Assembly: GCF_022012435.1 (NCBI RefSeq)
Contig: NZ_JAKLUA010000005.1
Location: 62,001 to 126,000 of the forward strand
Length of the DNA: 64,000 nucleotides
Direction of reading: 5' to 3'
From: Bradyrhizobium zhengyangense
GTDB lineage: Bacteria > Pseudomonadota > Alphaproteobacteria > Rhizobiales > Xanthobacteraceae
The notes under the pieces are model-generated. The model saw only the letters and a program-made list of their open reading frames with translations. It was not told the DNA's origin and did no database searches. Of the stretch, positions 24,191-32,772 are shown in pieces. Each line of letters opens with the position of its first letter. Positions within the stretch are counted from its first letter, which is position 1. A program made the translations under genes and the position numbers.

Positions 24191-25114
24191 CTAGGACACG
24201 GTTTCCACCGGCGCCCGCCCCAGCGTCACCTCGACAATCTCCGGCGGCACGCCGACGCGGACCGGAATGATGCTGCAACCGAGGCCGCCGGAGATGACGA
24301 CGTCGCACTTCAGCCGCAGATGGCCATAGACGAGCGGAACGCCATGCTGCCGCGGAAGCGCCGGCGACCAACCGAGCAAGCGGACTTGTCCGCCGTGGGT
24401 GTGACCGGACAGCTGCAGCGCAACGCGCGCGGGCACGCGCGTCGCGATATAGGGCTCATGCGCGAGCAGAACGATCGGCGCATCGTCGGTGATCTTTGCC
24501 AGCGTCGCATTGAGATCGTCGGCCCCGAAACTCCGCGCGTGGCCATAGCGCGGCCCCGGAACGTAAGCGAGCTGATCACCGAGGCCCGCGAGCCAGAACG
24601 AGCGGCCATCCTTCGTGAGACGCGCAACATCGTTCTCGTAAACGGGAATGCCGGCCGCCTCCAGCGCACGATGTGCGACCGTCGGCCCGTGCCCGGCGCG
24701 CTGTACGACCTTGTCGTCCCAATAGTCGTGATTGCCCATGACGGCGTGAACACCGAGCGGCGCCTTCAGGCCAGCCAACAGCCTCGCCCACTCTGCGGCC
24801 GGGATGATGCGCGTGACGTGGTGATGGCCGGCAACATAGTCGCCGAGCAGAGCGATCAGATCGGGCTTGATCGCGTTGGTCTGGTCGACGATGCCCTCGA
24901 TCCGCTCCAGCGACATCCAGGGATCGCAGGCGTGGATGTCGGCGATCACGGCGATCTTCAGCGGCAAGTCCACAGGCCATTGCCGCGGCGTCGGATGGTA
25001 GCGCGTGATGCGCGGCCGCAGTTCCGGCTCGACGCCGACGCCATAGGCGGCCGTCGAGATGCCGAGTGCCGAAAGGCCGCCGACGGAACGGATGAGATGA
25101 CGCCGAGAGATCAT
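24191..25114 (-). CDS. Metallophosphoesterase with twin-arginine-like signal
   Basis: The 307-residue protein begins MISRRHLIRSVGGLSALG, a possible Tat signal. The calcineurin-like motifs are in order: IADIHACDPW, LLGDYVAG, VMGNHDYWD and LSGHTHGGQV. It is probably an exported or membrane-attached phosphoesterase; YaeI-type lipid phosphohydrolases have the same plan. The natural substrate is unknown. It lies 129 bp downstream of ruvB. Confidence 0.85.
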   Translation of the reverse strand: MISRRHLIRSVGGLSALGISTAAYGVGVEPELRPRITRYHPTPRQWPVDLPLKIAVIADIHACDPWMSLERIEGIVDQTNAIKPDLIALLGDYVAGHHHVTRIIPAAEWARLLAGLKAPLGVHAVMGNHDYWDDKVVQRAGHGPTVAHRALEAAGIPVYENDVARLTKDGRSFWLAGLGDQLAYVPGPRYGHARSFGADDLNATLAKITDDAPIVLLAHEPYIATRVPARVALQLSGHTHGGQVRLLGWSPALPRQHGVPLVYGHLRLKCDVVISGGLGCSIIPVRVGVPPEIVEVTLGRAPVETVS

Positions 25115-25243
25115 AGAAGCCTGCTGGTGATGTGCTTCCGTGATGCGGTTTGAATGGAGCGAAATTGGGGTGCGCTTGTGCAGATCATCTGCACAGGATT
25201 ACCGAAAGTTCATGACGGCCGGAGCAATGCGCGTTACCGCAAA

Positions 25244-26302
25244 TTACTCGTCGCTCTCGTCCGTGCCAAACAGGCCAAACTGGGCCGCGGCATCGCGCGA
25301 TGGCTCGGCGATACCCAGATGACGAAAGGCGTGCGAGGTGAGCAGGCGGCCGCGCGGGGTGCGCTGCAAATAGCCACACTGGATCAGATACGGCTCGATG
25401 ATGTCCTCGATCGCATCGCGCGGCTCGGACAACGCCGCGGCCATCGTCTCCACGCCAACCGGGCCGCCGCCATAGTTCGTCGCGATGGTCGTGAGGTAGC
25501 GCCGGTCCATGGCGTCGAGGCCGGCGGCATCCACTTCGAGTGCGCTCAGCGCATGATCAGCGATCTTGCGATCGATCTTGTCGGCATTGGCAGCGGAGGC
25601 GAAATCGCGCACGCGACGCAACAGGCGCCCTGCGATACGCGGCGTGCCGCGAGCACGGCGCGCAATCTCGTTGGCGCCATCGGCGCTCATGCCGACATTG
25701 AGCACGCGCGCGCCGCGGGTGACGATGCTCTCCAACTCCTCGATCGTATAAAAGTTGAGCCGAATCGGAATGCCGAAGCGATCGCGCAGGGGATTGGTGA
25801 GCAGGCCGGCGCGCGTGGTGGCGCCGACGAGGGTGAATTTGGACAGCTCGATCTTGACCGAGCGCGCCGCGGGCCCTTCGCCGATGATGAGGTCGAGCTG
25901 AAAATCCTCCATCGCGGGATAGAGCACTTCTTCCACGGCAGGGCTCAGACGATGAATCTCGTCAATGAAGAGCACGTCGCGCTCTTCGAGATTGGTGAGG
26001 AGAGCTGCGAGATCGCCGGCCTTGGCAATCACGGGGCCCGACGTGGCACGAAAGCCGACGCCAAGCTCTTTCGCCACGATCTGCGCCAGCGTGGTCTTGC
26101 CAAGACCGGGCGGCCCGACGAACAGCACGTGATCCAACGCCTCGCCGCGCTTGCGCGCCGCTTCAATGAAGATCGAGAGATTCTTGCGCGCCTGCTGCTG
26201 GCCGACGAAGTCGGACAGCGATTGCGGGCGTAGCGCGGTGTCGCCGACGTCGTCGCTGCGGCGCTCGGGCGAAACCATGCGGTTGGCCTTGGGATCACTC
26301 AC
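25244..26302 (-). CDS. ruvB: Holliday junction branch migration helicase RuvB
   Basis: The 352-residue AAA+ motor has Walker A GPPGLGKTT (63-71), Walker B in DVLFIDEIHRL, and the C-terminal winged helix (IEPYLIQCGYLQRTPRGR). It pumps DNA through Holliday junctions with RuvA during recombinational repair. Its start overlaps the ruvA stop (26299-26302, ATGA), so the genes are translationally coupled. Length is normal. Confidence 0.97.
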   Translation of the reverse strand: MSDPKANRMVSPERRSDDVGDTALRPQSLSDFVGQQQARKNLSIFIEAARKRGEALDHVLFVGPPGLGKTTLAQIVAKELGVGFRATSGPVIAKAGDLAALLTNLEERDVLFIDEIHRLSPAVEEVLYPAMEDFQLDLIIGEGPAARSVKIELSKFTLVGATTRAGLLTNPLRDRFGIPIRLNFYTIEELESIVTRGARVLNVGMSADGANEIARRARGTPRIAGRLLRRVRDFASAANADKIDRKIADHALSALEVDAAGLDAMDRRYLTTIATNYGGGPVGVETMAAALSEPRDAIEDIIEPYLIQCGYLQRTPRGRLLTSHAFRHLGIAEPSRDAAAQFGLFGTDESDE

Positions 26303-26916
26303 TTCGAGAGTTCCTTCAAGCCAAGACGAATGAGCTGCGCCGTTTCGGCGTTCTCACCGGCGCTACGCGATGCCGATGCGATCGCCGCAGCCGCTTGCGG
26401 CTGACCGTAGCCAAGATTGACCAGCGCGGAGATCGCATCCGCGACGGGCCGCGGCGCGCGCTGGTCGTCGACGGCGCCGGCGAGGTGCACGACGGCGGGA
26501 TCGACATTGGCGAAGGCCGGCGCCTTGTCCTTTAATTCGGTAACGATGCGCTCCGCGACCTTCGGCCCGACGCCGGGCGTGCGCGCCACCGCGGCCTTGT
26601 CGCGCAGAGCAATCGCATTGGCGAGATCGGCCGGCGCCAGCGTGCCAAGCACCGCGAGTGCGACCTTGGCGCCGACGCCCTGCACGGTCTGCAGCAGCCG
26701 AAACCATTCACGCTCCTGGTCGGTGCGGAAGCCGAACAGTTTGATCTGATCCTCGCGGACATAGGTCTCGATCGACAATACGGCCGCCTCACCTGGCGAT
26801 GGCAAGTGCTGCAAGGTGCGAGAGGAGCAATGCACCTGATAGCCGACGCCGCCGACGTCGAGGATGACAAAATCCTCGCCGTAGGAATCGATCAGGCCCT
26901 TGAGCTTGCCGATCAT
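26299..26916 (-). CDS. ruvA: Holliday junction DNA-binding protein RuvA
   Basis: The 205-residue protein starts MIGKLKGLIDSYGEDFVILD, the OB-fold, followed by the helix-hairpin-helix motifs LQTVQGVGAKVALAVLG and ARTPGVGPKVAERIV. The C-terminal domain III (LVNLGYGQPQAAAAI) contacts RuvB. It binds the four-way junction and loads RuvB. It overlaps ruvC upstream and ruvB downstream by ATGA, which argues for tight co-expression. Confidence 0.97.
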   Translation of the reverse strand: MIGKLKGLIDSYGEDFVILDVGGVGYQVHCSSRTLQHLPSPGEAAVLSIETYVREDQIKLFGFRTDQEREWFRLLQTVQGVGAKVALAVLGTLAPADLANAIALRDKAAVARTPGVGPKVAERIVTELKDKAPAFANVDPAVVHLAGAVDDQRAPRPVADAISALVNLGYGQPQAAAAIASASRSAGENAETAQLIRLGLKELSK

Positions 26917-27440
26917 AGTCCCGCCACCTTCAGCCGCAGCGCCGTGCTCTGGCGGTGATGGGCGTGGGTGATGGCGATGGCCAGCGCATCCGCGGCGTCA
27001 GCCGACGGCGGTTCGGCCTTGGGCAGCAATATCTTCAGCATCATCGCGATCTGCTGCTTGTCGGCGTGCCCGGCGCCGACCACCGTCTTCTTCACCTGAT
27101 TCGGCGCGTATTCGGCGACGGAGATCCCGAACATTGCGGGCGCCAGCATGGCGACGCCGCGGGCCTGGCCGAGTTTCAGCGTCGCGACGCCGTCCTTGTT
27201 CACAAAAGTCTGCTCGACCGCCGCTTCCGTCGGCCGGTGGCTGGAGAGAATGGCCGCGAGCCCTTCATGGATCGCCAATAACCGGCTGGACAACGGCAAA
27301 TCGTCCGGCGGTTCCACCGAACCGCAGGCGACGTAGATCAGACGGTTGCCCTCAGCCTCGATCACGCCCCAGCCGGTGCGGCGCAGGCCGGGATCGATGC
27401 CGATGATGCGAATGGGTTGGCGAATCGGGAGCGCGGTCAT
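26913..27440 (-). CDS. ruvC: Holliday junction resolvase RuvC
   Basis: The 175-residue nuclease has the four acidic catalytic residues: Asp16 (IGIDPGLRRTGW), Glu76 (EAAVEQTF), and Asp148 and Asp151 (SADAADALAIAITHAH). It cleaves Holliday junctions symmetrically. It is the first gene of ruvC-ruvA-ruvB and follows yebC by 78 bp, a common arrangement. Confidence 0.97.
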   Translation of the reverse strand: MTALPIRQPIRIIGIDPGLRRTGWGVIEAEGNRLIYVACGSVEPPDDLPLSSRLLAIHEGLAAILSSHRPTEAAVEQTFVNKDGVATLKLGQARGVAMLAPAMFGISVAEYAPNQVKKTVVGAGHADKQQIAMMLKILLPKAEPPSADAADALAIAITHAHHRQSTALRLKVAGL

Positions 27441-27518
27441 GGGCCAGTGATAGCGGTTGGCCCATGATAGCGAAACAGAAACAGAACAGAAGTCCCCCGG
27501 GGAAAGGCGGCTAGAGCC

Positions 27519-28265
27519 CTACCCGCCCATCTTGGCGACCAGCGCGTCCGAGATCTCGAAATTGGCGTAGACGTTCTGGACGTCGTCGTGCTCGTTGAGC
27601 AGGTCCATTAGCTTCAAGAGCTTCTCACCGGTCTCGTCGTCGACCGCGACCGTGTTCTGCGGCTTCCAGATCAGCGCGGCCTTGCGCGGCTCGCCGAACT
27701 TGGCTTCCAGCGCCTTGGCGACGTCGCGATAGCCTTCGGTCGATGCGTAGATCTCGTGGCCGCCCTCACCCGAGACCACGTCGTCGGCACCGGCCTCGAT
27801 CGCGGCATCGAGCACCGAATCGTCATCGGCGACGCTGCGGTCGTACTCGATGACGCCGGTGCGGTCGAACATGAAGGAGACCGAGCCGGTTTCGCCGAGA
27901 TTGCCGCCGGATTTGGTGAAGAAGGAGCGGATGTCGGAGGCGGCGCGGTTGCGGTTGTCGGTCAGCGCCTCGACGATGACGGCAACGCCGCCGGGGCCGT
28001 AGCCCTCGTAGCGGATCTCGTCATAGTTCTCGCCGTCGTTGCCGAGCGCCTTCTTGATGGCGCGCTCGATATTGTCCTTCGGCATGTTCTCCTGCCGGGC
28101 GGCGATCACGGCAGCGCGCAGGCGGGGGTTCATGGCGGGATCAGGCGTGCCGAGCTTGGCGGCGACGGTGATTTCCCGCGCCAGCTTGCCGAACAGCTTC
28201 GACTTCTGGGCATCCTGCCGCCCCTTGCGGTGCATGATGTTCTTGAATTGGGAATGTCCGGCCAT
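27519..28265 (-). CDS. YebC/PmpR-family protein
   Basis: The 248-residue product starts MAGHSQFKNIMHRKGRQDAQ and has the complete three-domain family layout (KNIERAIKKA-like and YEGYGPGGVAVIVEALTDN segments). YebC proteins were annotated as transcription regulators, and some act on the ribosome at proline-rich stretches; I cannot tell which applies here. It is directly upstream of ruvC, the usual setting. Confidence 0.95.
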   Translation of the reverse strand: MAGHSQFKNIMHRKGRQDAQKSKLFGKLAREITVAAKLGTPDPAMNPRLRAAVIAARQENMPKDNIERAIKKALGNDGENYDEIRYEGYGPGGVAVIVEALTDNRNRAASDIRSFFTKSGGNLGETGSVSFMFDRTGVIEYDRSVADDDSVLDAAIEAGADDVVSGEGGHEIYASTEGYRDVAKALEAKFGEPRKAALIWKPQNTVAVDDETGEKLLKLMDLLNEHDDVQNVYANFEISDALVAKMGG

Positions 28266-28473
28266 GCGTGATCTTCTCTAGGGAATCGTGCGTCAAAGGT
28301 GAGCGTGGGGAAGCGCGGCGTTATAGGCCGCCAACCCACCGGAATGAAAGAGTTTCTCATACTTTAAGGTAAGATCGTAGAGGCCTTTGCCCAGAAGTCA
28401 GGCACCGTTAACCCTGATTTCATTCCGGCCTGCAAAAATAGCGTCCGCCCATCTCCCGACAAGAGTAGACCCA

Positions 28474-30222
28474 ATGGCGTTTGCATTTTTCCGGAAGCGC
28501 CTGCCAGACACGGCCGCGCCGGCGGCAGCCCCGCAGACGGCTGAGCCGGCAGCCCAGTCCGCGCCGGCTCCGGCCACTGATGCCGATTCGGCCCGGGAAA
28601 TCCTGGAACTGCTGGAACTCGAGCTCGGCGCGATGATCCGCCAGCTCGAGCGCGCCGCCAATTCGGTGGCGGGGGGCGCCGAGGCGACCGCGGCGACCCT
28701 CGCCGACATCCGCCAGCGTACCGACGCGCTGACCGGGCGGGCCAATGCGGCGCAGTCCAACGCCTCGAGCTTCGCCCATGCCGCCGACAAATTCACACAG
28801 TCCGCGCAAGGGATCGGCGCGCAGGTCCGCGAGGCCGGCAAGCTCGCCGATCAGGCCAGCGATGCCGCGCAGGAAGCGCGCGCCAATGTAGACCGCCTGC
28901 GCGAGTCCTCCGCGGCGATCGGCAACGTCGTCAACCTGATCGCCCAGATCGCGCGGCAGACCACCCTCCTCGCACTCAACTCGACCATCGAGGCCGCGCG
29001 CGCCGGCGCAGCCGGCAAGGGCTTTGCAGTCGTCGCCACCGAAGTGAAGGCACTGGCGGTGCAGACCCAGAGCGCGACGGAGGAGATCTCCAAGAAGATC
29101 GACGCACTGCAGCGCGACGCCGCAGGCTCCGCCGACGCGGTGCATCGGATCTCGCAGGCGATCGAGGCGATCCGCCCGGTGTTCGACACCGTCAACGGCG
29201 CGGTGGCCGAGCAGAACGCCACCACCAACGAGGTCTCGGGCAACGCGAGCAGCGCCTCGCAATTCATCATCGCGGTCGGCGAGAGCGCGGCCGAGATCGA
29301 CGCGGCGACCAAGGCGGCCGAAACCCATGGCGAAAACGTCGCCAGCGCCGGCAAAGCCGTGACGACCTTCGCACAGAAGCTGAAATCGCGCTGCGCCGTG
29401 CTTCTCAAGCAGAGCGAGCACGACGACCGCCGCAAGACCGAGCGGCTGCCCTGCCATCTCAAATTCGACGGCGCGCGCGGCGTGTTGCCGGTCTATGAGA
29501 TCGCGATGGACGGCGTCTTGATCGGCGGAGCGGAAGCAGGCCGGCTCGCGCCGCAAGCGATCATCGACGGCAGCCTCGAAGATATCGGCGCCTGCCGCCT
29601 GCGCGTGATCGAGCAATCCAAGGCCGGCGCCCGCACGCAGTTCGTCAGCCCCAATGCCGAGCTGCGCGAAAAGATCGAAGACAAGCTCTGGTCGATCCAC
29701 GAGGAGAATACCGAGTTTGTCACCCGCGCGATGGAGGCGGGCAACGCGCTGACAAAGATCTTCGAGCAGGCCGTCACCCGCGGCGAGGTCAAGATGGATG
29801 ACCTCTTCGACACGGATTACGCGGAGATATCAGGCACCAACCCGCAGCAATACCGCACGAAATATCTCGACTGGGCCGACCGCGCGCTGCCGCCATTCCA
29901 GGAAGCGTTCCTCGCCAAGGAACCGCGCATGGCGTTCTGCGCCATGGTCGACCGCAACGGCTTCCTGCCTGTTCACAACAAGATCTATTCGCATCCGCAG
30001 CGGCCGGGCGATGTCGCCTGGAACACGGCCAATTGCCGCAACCGCCGCATCTTCAACGATCCGGCGGGGCTGGCAGCCGCGCACAACCAGCGCTCGTACC
30101 TGATCCAGAGCTATGCGCGCGACATGGGGAACGGCAACACGGTGATGATGCGCGAGATCGACGTCCCGATCCGCGTGCAGGGCCGGCACTGGGGCGGATT
30201 TCGCACTGCTTACAAGCTCTAG
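28474..30222 (+). CDS. Soluble methyl-accepting chemotaxis protein with PilZ-like and C-terminal sensor domains
   Basis: The 582-residue protein (ATG 28474) has no membrane helix and no HAMP domain. Residues 50-310 form the signalling coiled coil with hairpin tip around ARQTTLLALNSTIEAARAG (160-178). Residues 317-391 look like PilZ, with DDRRKTERLPCHLKF and AMDGVLIGG matching the RxxxR and (D/N)xSxxG positions approximately. Residues 405-582 form a sensor-like domain shared with the next gene, with NCRNRRIFND and RHWGGFR. It should signal to CheA from the cytosol, possibly with c-di-GMP input. Confidence 0.85.
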   Translation: MAFAFFRKRLPDTAAPAAAPQTAEPAAQSAPAPATDADSAREILELLELELGAMIRQLERAANSVAGGAEATAATLADIRQRTDALTGRANAAQSNASSFAHAADKFTQSAQGIGAQVREAGKLADQASDAAQEARANVDRLRESSAAIGNVVNLIAQIARQTTLLALNSTIEAARAGAAGKGFAVVATEVKALAVQTQSATEEISKKIDALQRDAAGSADAVHRISQAIEAIRPVFDTVNGAVAEQNATTNEVSGNASSASQFIIAVGESAAEIDAATKAAETHGENVASAGKAVTTFAQKLKSRCAVLLKQSEHDDRRKTERLPCHLKFDGARGVLPVYEIAMDGVLIGGAEAGRLAPQAIIDGSLEDIGACRLRVIEQSKAGARTQFVSPNAELREKIEDKLWSIHEENTEFVTRAMEAGNALTKIFEQAVTRGEVKMDDLFDTDYAEISGTNPQQYRTKYLDWADRALPPFQEAFLAKEPRMAFCAMVDRNGFLPVHNKIYSHPQRPGDVAWNTANCRNRRIFNDPAGLAAAHNQRSYLIQSYARDMGNGNTVMMREIDVPIRVQGRHWGGFRTAYKL

Positions 30223-30340
30223 GGCGCCTCTCGTGCACTCTCGGGCAAGACGGGGCGCGCGAATCATCCTTTAAGCTCGAGCCTGGAATGGGAATGCCGC
30301 GGAGGGCCGGCGAACGGCTCCGATTAAAGAAAGCCCGTAC

Positions 30341-31765
30341 ATGTCCCTTGCACAGGTTGCAGTGCTCGACACCGGATCGAACCGGACGCTCGCCGAACGG
30401 CTGATCGACCAGCTCGCCGACCGCATCGGTGGCCTCGGCGTCGAGCTTGCCGACATCGCCGGCAACGTCCAGGAAGTCGCCAACCGCGTCGCCAACCAGT
30501 CGGAGCGGTTCCACCACCTGCAGAAGACGGCGGAGACCATGGTCTCCGCCAACCACGACATCGCCAATGCCTCGCAGGCGGTGCAGTCGACCACTTCGGC
30601 CGCGGTTGGCGAGATCGCGCAGTCGCGCGGCGCGGTCGATACCGCGGTCAGCCACATCTCCGAACTCGTTGCAGCCGTCGAGCGCATCGAGGCGCGCCTG
30701 GCCGCCGTCGGCTCGGCGCTGGCGCAGGTGGCCAAAGTCTCCGGCTCGATCGAGGCGATCGCCAAGCAAACCAATCTGCTCGCCCTCAACGCAACCATCG
30801 AGGCCGCGCGGGCCGGCAGCGCCGGACGCGGATTCGCCGTGGTCGCAAGCGAGGTCAAGAACCTCGCGGAGGCGACGCGGCAGGCGACGCACCAGATCTC
30901 CGACACCGTGCGCGATCTCGACGGCCAGATCGAGGGCCTGATCGGCGAGAGCAGCGACGCCTCGCAGCGCGCCAAGACCGCGGGCGAAGGCGCGCAAGCG
31001 ATCTCCGGCATCATCTCGCGGGTCCAGCAAGGCTTTGCTTCGGTCGAAGCCGAGATCGACAGCGTCACGCGCGCGGCGACCTCCAACCTCGGCCATTGCG
31101 ACACCGTCATCAACGAGCTCAACGAGCTCGCCAAGGGCGTCGACCTTTCCTCACGCGACCTCAAGAGTGCCGACCAGCGCGTGACAAAGCTGCTCGACAC
31201 CTCCGAAGACCTGATCGCGCTGATCGCCGACAGCGGCGTCGAGACCTCGGATGCGCCGCTGATCCGTGTCGTCGTCGAGACCGCCAAGCGGATCTCGGCC
31301 GAGTTCGAGGCCGCAATCGGTCGCGGCGAGATCACGCTCGACCAGCTGATGGACGAGAACTACCGGGAGATCGCTGGCACCGATCCCAAGCAATACAACA
31401 CCGCCTATGTCGACTTCACCGATCGCCTGCTGCCTGCGATCCAGGACCCGATTCAGAAGTCCGATCCCCGCATCGTGTTCTGCGTTGCCTGGGCCAAGGG
31501 CGGCTACCTGCCGACCCACAATCCGAACTACCGCCTGCCGCAAGGCAAGGACCCGGTCTGGAACAACGCCAATTGCCGCAACCGCCGCCTGTTCACCGAT
31601 CGCGCGGTGAAGAAGGTCGCGGCGAACACAAAGCCGTTCCTGCTGCAGACCTACCGCCGCGACATGGGTGGCGGACAGTTCGTGCTGATGAAGGACCTGT
31701 CCTCGCCGATCACGGTCCGCGGCAAGCACTGGGGTGCGTTCCGGATGGGTTTCCGGCAGAGCTAG
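30341..31765 (+). CDS. Soluble methyl-accepting chemotaxis protein with C-terminal sensor domain
   Basis: The 474-residue protein has a signalling coiled coil at about 60-270, with tip AKQTNLLALNATIEAARAG (141-159). A C-terminal domain at about 300-474 is homologous to that of the preceding receptor (NCRNRRLFTD, LLQTYRRDMGGG, GKHWGAFRMGF). There are no membrane segments and no PilZ insert. It is 118 bp downstream of its paralogue, in the same direction, so the pair arose by tandem duplication or they act together. The ligand is unknown. Confidence 0.88.
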   Translation: MSLAQVAVLDTGSNRTLAERLIDQLADRIGGLGVELADIAGNVQEVANRVANQSERFHHLQKTAETMVSANHDIANASQAVQSTTSAAVGEIAQSRGAVDTAVSHISELVAAVERIEARLAAVGSALAQVAKVSGSIEAIAKQTNLLALNATIEAARAGSAGRGFAVVASEVKNLAEATRQATHQISDTVRDLDGQIEGLIGESSDASQRAKTAGEGAQAISGIISRVQQGFASVEAEIDSVTRAATSNLGHCDTVINELNELAKGVDLSSRDLKSADQRVTKLLDTSEDLIALIADSGVETSDAPLIRVVVETAKRISAEFEAAIGRGEITLDQLMDENYREIAGTDPKQYNTAYVDFTDRLLPAIQDPIQKSDPRIVFCVAWAKGGYLPTHNPNYRLPQGKDPVWNNANCRNRRLFTDRAVKKVAANTKPFLLQTYRRDMGGGQFVLMKDLSSPITVRGKHWGAFRMGFRQS

Positions 31766-32299
31766 AGTCAAATCTCGAAAACAACCCCATGCACAGTAGC
31801 GAGGGCGCAGGCAATCAACGGCTTAGCGCCTCGTCGCGGTTCGGGCGCCGACGAACCCTTGACGCGTCGGGCAAAACAGGCGCATAATGCTATTATTCCG
31901 AAATCGCCATGCGCCGTCGCCCTCTCCCGCGAGGGGAGAGCGCACAACAATCGGCCCCCTCGATTAGTCCGCCGGACATGCTCACCACTGCTCGACTTTC
32001 CCAATCGCACGAGTTTCGTCATCGCATGGTTTTGCGCATTCGCACGATGATCTGCGGCGATCAACGGCGCGCATGACGAAAAAGCGTCAGAACATGACGA
32101 TTATCATATCACTTAGCCCAAAACTGCTGCATTCATTCCTGCACAAATTCGTGAACGTCATGGCCTGACGCTTCGCATGCGCAGATATGCATTGCTGCGA
32201 ATTTGAAAGCTTCATCGTTTCGCATCGGTATGATTATGGTCGCGCGATGTTTTCGCCGACGAGATCGCCGTCAGCGATCTGGCGAAGAAGGGAATGCAT
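31766..32299. promoter_or_regulatory. Long upstream region of iorAB
   Basis: No gene is seen in this 534-bp gap. The left half holds a short palindrome of the CTCTCCCGCGAGGGGAGAG type (about 31922-31940). The right half is AT-rich and contains the CGTCA/TGACG repeats at 32074-32170, so it should carry the promoter of the iorA-iorB-cytochrome operon. Confidence 0.5.
32074..32170. promoter_or_regulatory. Repeated palindrome CGTCA-N5-TGACG, probable operator
   Basis: CGTCA-N5-TGACG occurs at 32085-32099 and again at 32156-32170, 71 bp apart (about seven turns). An extra TGACG half-site lies at 32074-32078, six bases before the first. The pattern is unlikely by chance and suggests a dimeric regulator binding two sites upstream of iorAB. 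Confidence 0.55.
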
Positions 32300-32764
32300 A
32301 TGGCAACAACTCTCACCATCAACGGCGAAACGAAATCCTTTGACGCGCCACCGGACATGCCGCTGCTGTGGGTGCTGCGCGACATCTTAGGGATGACCGG
32401 CACCAAGTTCGGCTGCGGCATCGCGCAGTGCGGCGCGTGCACGGTGCATGTCGACGGCAGGGCCGTACGCTCCTGCGTACTACCAATCGGCACCGTCGCG
32501 AACCGCGCCATCACCACCATCGAGCATGTCGGCAGCACGCCTTCGGGTGCGAAGGTGCAGAAGGCCTGGTTGGAGGCCGAAGTGATCCAGTGCGGCTATT
32601 GCCAGTCCGGCCAGATCATGTCGGCCGCGGCGCTGCTGGCGGCAACGCCCAATCCAGACGATGCCGACATCGATGCGGCGATGGCCGGCAACATCTGCCG
32701 CTGCGGCACCTATGTGCGCATCCGCGAGGCCATCAAGCTCGCCGCCTCCGGCCGCCAGTCGTGA
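32300..32764 (+). CDS. iorA: Isoquinoline 1-oxidoreductase-type alpha subunit, [2Fe-2S] protein
   Basis: The 154-residue protein has an N-terminal plant-ferredoxin [2Fe-2S] cluster site (FGCGIAQCGACTVHVDG) and the C-terminal helical [2Fe-2S] site (QCGYCQSGQIM and NICRCGTYVRIREA). It passes electrons from the molybdenum subunit to a cytochrome. I chose the ATG at 32300 because GAAGGG lies at a better distance than for the ATG at 32294. It is followed after 8 bp by the catalytic subunit. The symbol follows similarity; the real substrate may be another aldehyde or N-heterocycle. Confidence 0.85.
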   Translation: MATTLTINGETKSFDAPPDMPLLWVLRDILGMTGTKFGCGIAQCGACTVHVDGRAVRSCVLPIGTVANRAITTIEHVGSTPSGAKVQKAWLEAEVIQCGYCQSGQIMSAAALLAATPNPDDADIDAAMAGNICRCGTYVRIREAIKLAASGRQS

Positions 32765-32772
32765 GATCCGCC

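Noticed and set aside
24037..25114. Disrupted ybgC as part of a tol-pal operon
   Set aside because: No tolQ, tolR, tolA, tolB or pal gene lies next to either half in this window, so the link to Tol-Pal cannot be shown here.
24191..25114. Metallophosphoesterase as island cargo
   Set aside because: It lies outside the right attachment core, on the host side of the split ybgC and next to ruvB, so it is core chromosome.
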